From positions 930,001 to 994,000 of the forward strand of contig JAMYGW020000008.1 in the NCBI GenBank assembly GCA_025617375.2: DNA of 64,000 nt, written 5' to 3'. The position numbers and the translations under genes are program-made. The notes below the pieces were generated by a model, which ran no database searches, was not told the origin of the DNA, and was given only the letters and a program-made list of their open reading frames with translations. Positions 58,704-64,000 of this stretch are shown piece after piece. The DNA comes from Acarospora socialis. Lineage: Eukaryota > Ascomycota > Lecanoromycetes > Acarosporales > Acarosporaceae. Each line of letters starts with the position of its first letter. The first letter of the stretch is position 1.

Positions 58704-59495
58704 ATAGAGTCATACACCTACCTAGCTCTAAGCCTGAAGGAGTCAGGAAAGTTAGGCGTGTCATCAACAGCAATTGTGCACAGCTTTCACGATTTACTGA
58801 TTTGGTAAGATGATGCAGGCAGTTGCCAAGCGCCTCGAACAGAAAGATAGGGCAGGAGAAACCCGTGCTGCCTTCTTCCTAGTGACCAGCAAACGCGGCT
58901 TTGTCACTCGGGGTGGAGAAGGTACAGTCCCTCGAGGTAGCCATACAAAGTCCAACCTGGTTATAGGTAATCTTACCTAAGCGATATCGTGCAGTGGCTT
59001 GCTCTTGCCTAAAGCCGTGATTGGCGTTCTTCAGCTAACCGAGAATGGAAACGTGTTTGTGGCGCCCGACCAACCACCCTTTTACTCCAGCCTCCATCCT
59101 TTCTCTTTCGACAACACACGATGTATGGATACTTGCAGCTCTAGTATGACCGCCTTCGCTCGTTATTGAAACCGGCCAAGTATTACTGGCTTGCTCACGA
59201 CTAATTCTGACGTTAATTTTTCACTCCTCACTGGTGGCTGGGAAAACGCGGTGGTCAGGTTCTCATTCAATTCACTTTTAAGACCTTTCAGAAGACTCAA
59301 TTCTTCCCGTCTTCAGTACCTTTCCGTTAACCTTGTCCATACACACTTAAGGTCAAGAGTGTGTTTGTTCATACTTCCTGTAGTCAATAGACTGCATTTC
59401 AGATTCTTGGAAGCCGTCTTCAAGGCTCCATTAATCGGAAAGACTCGACCATTCTCTACCGTGTGTTCCTGTAGAGCTTTTAATCTTTCATCACC
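58704..59495. promoter_or_regulatory. Promoter region of the Crh-type glucanase
   Basis: 792 bp with pyrimidine-rich stretches just before the start codon, usual for highly expressed fungal genes. No other gene was seen. Confidence 0.45.
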
Positions 59496-61135
59496 ATGAG
59501 ACTTTCGCTGGGACAAACTGCGGTTGCTGCCGCCATCGCTGTCCTGACCGGCTTCACACCTGTGCTAGCTCAGACTCACTCCGATTGTAATCCGGTTCTT
59601 GCAGGTCAGTCTTCCATCACGACCTCAATGGTGAGTCGGTCTCATTACTGACCTGGAATAGGCAATTGCTCTCCAGACCCAGCGCTAGGAAAATCTGTGA
59701 ACATCGACTTCACCCAAGGTCCCTCGGACTCGTTCACTGCTCGTGGCAAGCCTACCTACGACTCGAACGGCGCGTCCTTCACCATCGCTGCGCCAGGCGA
59801 CTCGCCTCTGCTGACCTCAAACTGGTACATCATGTTCGGTCGTGTGGAATTCGTGATGAAGGCAGCGCCAGGTGCGGGTATCGTTAGCAGTGCCGTCTTA
59901 ATTTCCGACGACCTGGACGAGATCGACTGGGAATGGCTGGGTGCCGACAACGCGCAAGTCCAAAGCAACTATTTCGGCAAGGGTCAAACGACCACATACA
60001 ACAGAGGAGCCTTTCACTCAAACCCAAACAACCAGGGAGCTTTCCACAAATATACGATTGACTGGACCAGCAATCAGGTTGTTTGGCAGATCGATGGTGT
60101 CACTGTCAGGACTTTGGAGCCGAAGAATGCTCAAGGACAATATCCTCAAACTCCAATGCAGATTAAGATCGGAACTTGGGCTGGTGGTGATCCTAATTAC
60201 AATGCTCCAGGAACTGTCCGTAAGTACTACATGCGTCTCTCATTCTCAGGTGCGATGGTGGCTAACAGTCACCGCTTCCAGAATGGGCAGGAGGTCCTAC
60301 GAACTATGGAGCTGGGCCATTTGTTATGCAGGTCAAGTCCATCGCAGTTACGGACTACTCGACAGGGACATCCTATCGGTATTCTGATACAAGCGGTACC
60401 TGGGGTTCTATTCAGGCCGACGGGGGCAAAGTCAACCCAGGTGAAGGAAGTGGTGCTGTCGTAGCAGGCGCTTCTGCTCCAGCCGTGACCTCTACGTCGA
60501 ACAGTGCGCCCATGCCTTTTGAGGGCACCCACCGTGATACCTCGTCCACGTACACTCAACCGAACGTGTATCCATGGGTTGCTGGCGCGACGACATTGCA
60601 AACCAGCACTGTGACGGCAACGACATATCCTGGTCTCCCGAGCGGCTGGTTGGTGACAAGTTCCGGCAAAGTGGTTCCGCCCAGCGCGGCATCTGTGAGT
60701 GAGCCTCCCAAATTCTTTGCTTTGCCATGCTAGTCTTGGTCCGAAGTCTGATACTTACGGTTAAGATAGCAAACATTCCAACCCGCTTCGTCTACATTGG
60801 CATCGCCTGCCTCGCCGCTTATCTCAGCCGCAGCTGGTGATTTCGAGACGGTCACTCGTTACGATCAACAGGGCTTTCCAACGGTTGTCGTTGAACCGAA
60901 GGGCGCTTCCACGGCACCCAAGAGCTACGATCAGCAAGGCTTCTTGATCACTGCAGCGCCTACACCGACAGCGGCCACAGTATCGACAGCAGCGGCAGCA
61001 CAAGTAGCCGACACTGTGCAGAGTTCCAATCTTCAGATCCGTCGGACCACTTCTGCAGGCGTTGCGAACCATAAGAACATCGCAAGAGGCTTGGGCGCGG
61101 CTTGCGGGATCTTGGGAGGAGCACTGATCTTTTGA
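59496..61135 (+). CDS. Crh-type GH16 cell-wall transglycosylase, GPI-anchored
   Basis: This 481-residue protein comes from exons 59496-59604, 59662-60219, 60282-60694 and 60770-61135. A signal peptide (LGQTAVAAAIAVLTGFTPVLA) leads to the GH16 domain, with nucleophile and acid/base in DEIDWEWLG and substrate-cleft motifs NYFGKGQTTTYNRGAFH and WQIDGVTVRTL. A Ser/Thr-rich region and a terminal hydrophobic tail (NIARGLGAACGILGGALIF) indicate a GPI anchor. Family members such as yeast Crh1/Utr2 and Aspergillus Crf1 cross-link chitin to beta-glucan. Residues ~385-430 carry a repeated TRYDQQGFPT / KSYDQQGFLIT motif. Members of the family are known as allergens in some moulds. Confidence 0.95.
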
Positions 61136-61788
61136 TCAACAGCGGACCTGGAGTAGGGGTTCAGGGCATTGGGAACTATGGGCAGGAGGGATTGGGTATT
61201 GGGACAGAATGGTTTCTGCAATGGGCATGGGGCGTTTGAACCGGACGGAGGAACTTAGAATGAACATGCAACGGACGACGCCACGCTTAACGATCAATAG
61301 ACTGCACGACTGGATAGACATTAGGTAGTACCTTATGGTAATATTAATTGCTCACTCAGACTTTCTTAGATAAGTGCGGTTGACTGATGAACCCACCTCG
61401 TGTCTTTCTAGAATCAATGATTTTATGTAGATGTTGACTTGACGAGGATCTAACATGTGAATGACTGTAGCCCTTGGCGTCCCTCGGTACGAGTACGAAG
61501 GTACAAAAGTGAAAGATCCTCTGACAGCGATGGTGGGGCAGCTCAGTTGTAGCATGTGATAAATCACCCCACCAAGCTCAGGCGGGTTAAAAGACGGTGC
61601 TGCAGTGCAGATCTACTTTATGTATTGACGCAGCTTAGCCATCAAGAGGCCTGTATCCAATCTGTTCACGTAGACAGCTACGGTCTATGTGTAAATAGGG
61701 TTTGTAATTAGGTATGCCCAACCTCATAACGAGATTCCCAGATCCAAGCTGATTACTCTTGAATAGTCCCGCCTAGGTCACTGTCAAC
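61136..61788. other. Intergenic region between glucanase and P450 genes
   Basis: 653 bp with the glucanase 3' end and the P450 promoter. Nothing else was recognised. Confidence 0.5.
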
Positions 61789-63576
61789 ATGTTGGATGCC
61801 ATATTTCATGATCTATCATACGGCTCTTCCACACTTATTGTCATCGTTGCTTTGACGGCGTGGTACGTTGCCCGTCGGATCAGGGACAGTCACAGGATTG
61901 CCGCACTCGGCGGCCCCGCGCCCAAGGTAGCAGTATATCTGCCACTAGGTACCACCTACTCCAGTCTTCCACTTTTCAGTCCTCACATACCCTGCAGGCC
62001 TCGACCTCACGTACAGAGGCGTCACAGCCGCCATCCGGCACAAGAACCTTGAATTCTGGGAGTGGCTCTTCTCCAATTTTGGGACGGCCGGGTCTCCATA
62101 CACAGTCGAGGCGCAAGTCGGTCCTCAACGTTTCATCTTCACCGCCGAGCCAGAGAACATCAAAGCCATCTTGGCCACTCAGTTCGAGGACTATGGCAAG
62201 GGCCAGCCGTTTCACGAAGACTGGAAGGACTTTCTGGGAGACAGTATCTTCACGACGGATGGAGAGCAGTGGCACGACAGTCGGTCGTTGATTCGGCCGC
62301 AGTTTATCAAGGACCGGGTTAGCGATTTGGCTATCTTCGAGAAGCATGTCAATGTGCTGTTGGGATTGATGGGCGGAAAGGGACAGGAGATTGATGTGTC
62401 GGCACTGTTCTTCAGGTCTGCCCTATCTCGGACACAATTTAACATCACGGCTTGGTAAACTAATGCGATGTCTGACCAGATACACATTAGATGCAGCCAC
62501 CGACTTTCTACTCGGGACTAGCGTCGACAGCCTCCACAACTCCCAAGCCGAGTTCGCTGAAGCCTTTGCCGAAGTGCAACGGGTGCAAAGCATCATCGCC
62601 CGAGCCGGGTAAGCCGACCTCCTCCTCCATACACCCGTCCATAACACCCCCTAACCTCACCCTCAGCAGACCCATGAACCGCTTCGTCCCCCGCCGCAGC
62701 TTCAACGCCAACCTCAAGATCCTCAACTCCTTTGTGAACCCGTACATCGAGCGCGCCCTGCGCCTATCTCCTGACGAGCTGGAAAAGAAAGCCAAGTCCG
62801 ACTCCGGCTACACCTTCCTGCACGCGCTCGCCCGCTTCACGCGCGACCGGACCGTCATCCGCGACCAGCTCGTCGCCGTCCTGCTGGCGGGGCGCGACAC
62901 CACCGCCGCCACCCTCTCCTGGCTCTTCTACGAGCTCTCGCGCCACCCTGCCATCGTCGCGCGCCTCCGCGCCGAAATCACCGCCCACCTCGGCCCGCAC
63001 CGCCGCGCCCCGACTTACACCGACCTCAAATCCATGCGCTTCCTGCAAAACACCCTCAACGAGACCCTGCGTCTGTACCCGGCCGTCCCCTTCAACGTCC
63101 GCATGTCGCTCAGAGACACCACCCTCCCCCGCGGCGGCGGCCCGCACGGTGCCGGCCCCGTCGGCATCCTCGCCGACACCGCCATCGGCTACTCCACCCT
63201 CGTCATGCACCGCCGCCGCGACCTCTACCCTCCCCCCTCCGCCGCCTTCCCGGACGTCATGGACTTCGCGCCCCACCGCTGGGATAGCTGGACGCCGCGC
63301 AGCTGGCAGTATATTCCGTTCAATGGCGGCCCGCGGATCTGTATCGGCCAGCAGTTTGCGTTGGCGGAGATGGGGTATACGGTCGTGAGGATCCTGCAGC
63401 GGTTTGAGCGCGTCGAAAGGCGCTGGGGGGACGGGGAGCAGTTTTTGAAGGCGGAGATTGTGCTGCAGCCGGGGGCGGGGGTTAGGGTGGGGTTTTGGGA
63501 GGCGGATGGGGTAAGGGATGGCGAGGGGGAGGGGGTGGGAGTGGGGGGAGTGGAGGGGTGCGGGGAGAAGCCGTGA
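61789..63576 (+). CDS. Cytochrome P450, CYP52-like alkane/fatty-acid hydroxylase type
   Basis: This 537-residue protein comes from exons 61789-61948, 61998-62415, 62480-62608 and 62670-63576. An N-terminal membrane anchor (SSTLIVIVALTAWYVARRIR) is followed by KVAVYLPLGLDLTYRGVTAA, for which the donor at 61949 was chosen because it restores this family stretch in frame. The oxygen-activation helix is LLAGRDTTAATLSWLFYELS, the ExxR motif is NETLRLYPAVPFNVR, and the haem loop is FNGGPRICIGQQFALAEM. CYP52 enzymes usually hydroxylate the terminal carbon of fatty acids or alkanes in the ER. The C-terminal ~30 residues are an unusual Gly/Glu-rich tail (DGEGEGVGVGGVEG). It is too far from the cluster to assign there. 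Confidence 0.9.
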
Positions 63577-64000
63577 GTGAGGTGAAGCTTGATTTCTTGG
63601 GGTTGGGTTTGGGAATTGGGAAACGGTCCGGGGCAAATCATTGGGTTGGAAATTCCTTGCTCGTTTTCCATATCTGAACGATATACTGTATAGTCTCGCC
63701 ATGGCACCATTTCACATACCTCTGATAACCTTGAAGCTTACTTTATCCGCATACCATACACTCCTTACTGGTACCACCATGCTCGCAAAGAGATGTCTTT
63801 GTTGGTCTTGCGGTGTGGCTTAACTGCCAGCACACAAATGGATGGGTCAGATATGATGGATAGCGAGACCGGGATTGAAGCTTGGGCTGAGCGAGTAAAC
63901 GAGGGCCGGAGAGCTGGCTTGATGTGTTGAGGCTAGTTTCGGCAGGTCAGGTCACTGGATACAAAGGTCAAACGTACGTGGTCAGAGTGGTTCTAGTGTT
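63577..64000. other. 3' flank of the P450 gene
   Basis: 424 bp to the window edge. No gene was recognised. Confidence 0.5.

Noticed and set aside
62764-63702. 312-codon minus-strand ORF
   Set aside because: Antisense to the P450 haem-domain exon, without domain resemblance.

Overview
The window is genomic DNA of a filamentous ascomycete (Pezizomycotina). The evidence is short introns of about 50-130 bp with GTRNGT donors and CTAAC/CTGAC branch sites, monocistronic genes on both strands, fungal-only families (SAT-containing non-reducing PKS, Crh-type GH16 glucanase, rhodopsin-domain membrane protein, CYP52-like P450, LEM-like Heh2/Src1), and a fungal adenylate cyclase of RA-LRR-PP2C-cyclase layout. 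Class and genus cannot be fixed from the sequence alone. Exon structures were built by hand; every intact multi-exon model closes in frame.

Layout. (1) 0-5.3 kb: housekeeping genes UTP20 (minus, runs off the left edge) and a CWF19L1/Drn1-like factor (plus), then a small secreted protein. (2) 5.3-7.9 kb: a gene-free, AT-rich, repeat-bearing stretch with copies of a small TA-flanked inverted-repeat element. (3) 7.9-32 kb: a secondary-metabolite cluster: an R1R2R3 MYB factor, a 14-TM-type MFS transporter, three decayed genes (SnoaL-like, GFA-like, alpha/beta-hydrolase), an O-methyltransferase, a non-reducing PKS (SAT-KS-AT-PT-ACP-TE), a divergent NRPS-like aryl-acid reductase (A-T-R), and a phenol-hydroxylase-type FAD monooxygenase. 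(4) 33-45.5 kb: secreted or membrane accessory genes: GH43 glycosidase, multicopper oxidase, rhodopsin-domain protein and tyrosinase. (5) 46-64 kb: Heh2/Src1, adenylate cyclase, cytosolic tyrosyl-tRNA synthetase, a Crh-type cell-wall transglycosylase and a CYP52-like P450.

How the cluster probably works (inference): the PKS builds and releases an aromatic carboxylic acid, the A-T-R enzyme reduces it to an aryl aldehyde, the FAD monooxygenase hydroxylates the ring, the methyltransferase caps a phenol and the MFS protein exports the product. A shared promoter motif, RTACTCCGGNCC, lies before the MFS, PKS/NRPS-like (two sites) and monooxygenase genes, in variant form before the methyltransferase, and once as an orphan site beside the decayed genes. 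It ties these genes together and marks cluster limits of about 10.3-32.0 kb. The laccase and tyrosinase show no such site in their upstream regions.

Other notable points: a candidate AT-AC intron immediately before the last copper-binding motif of the multicopper oxidase, a candidate GC-AG intron in the MYB gene, and a 56-bp hairpin inside intron 1 of the NRPS-like gene.
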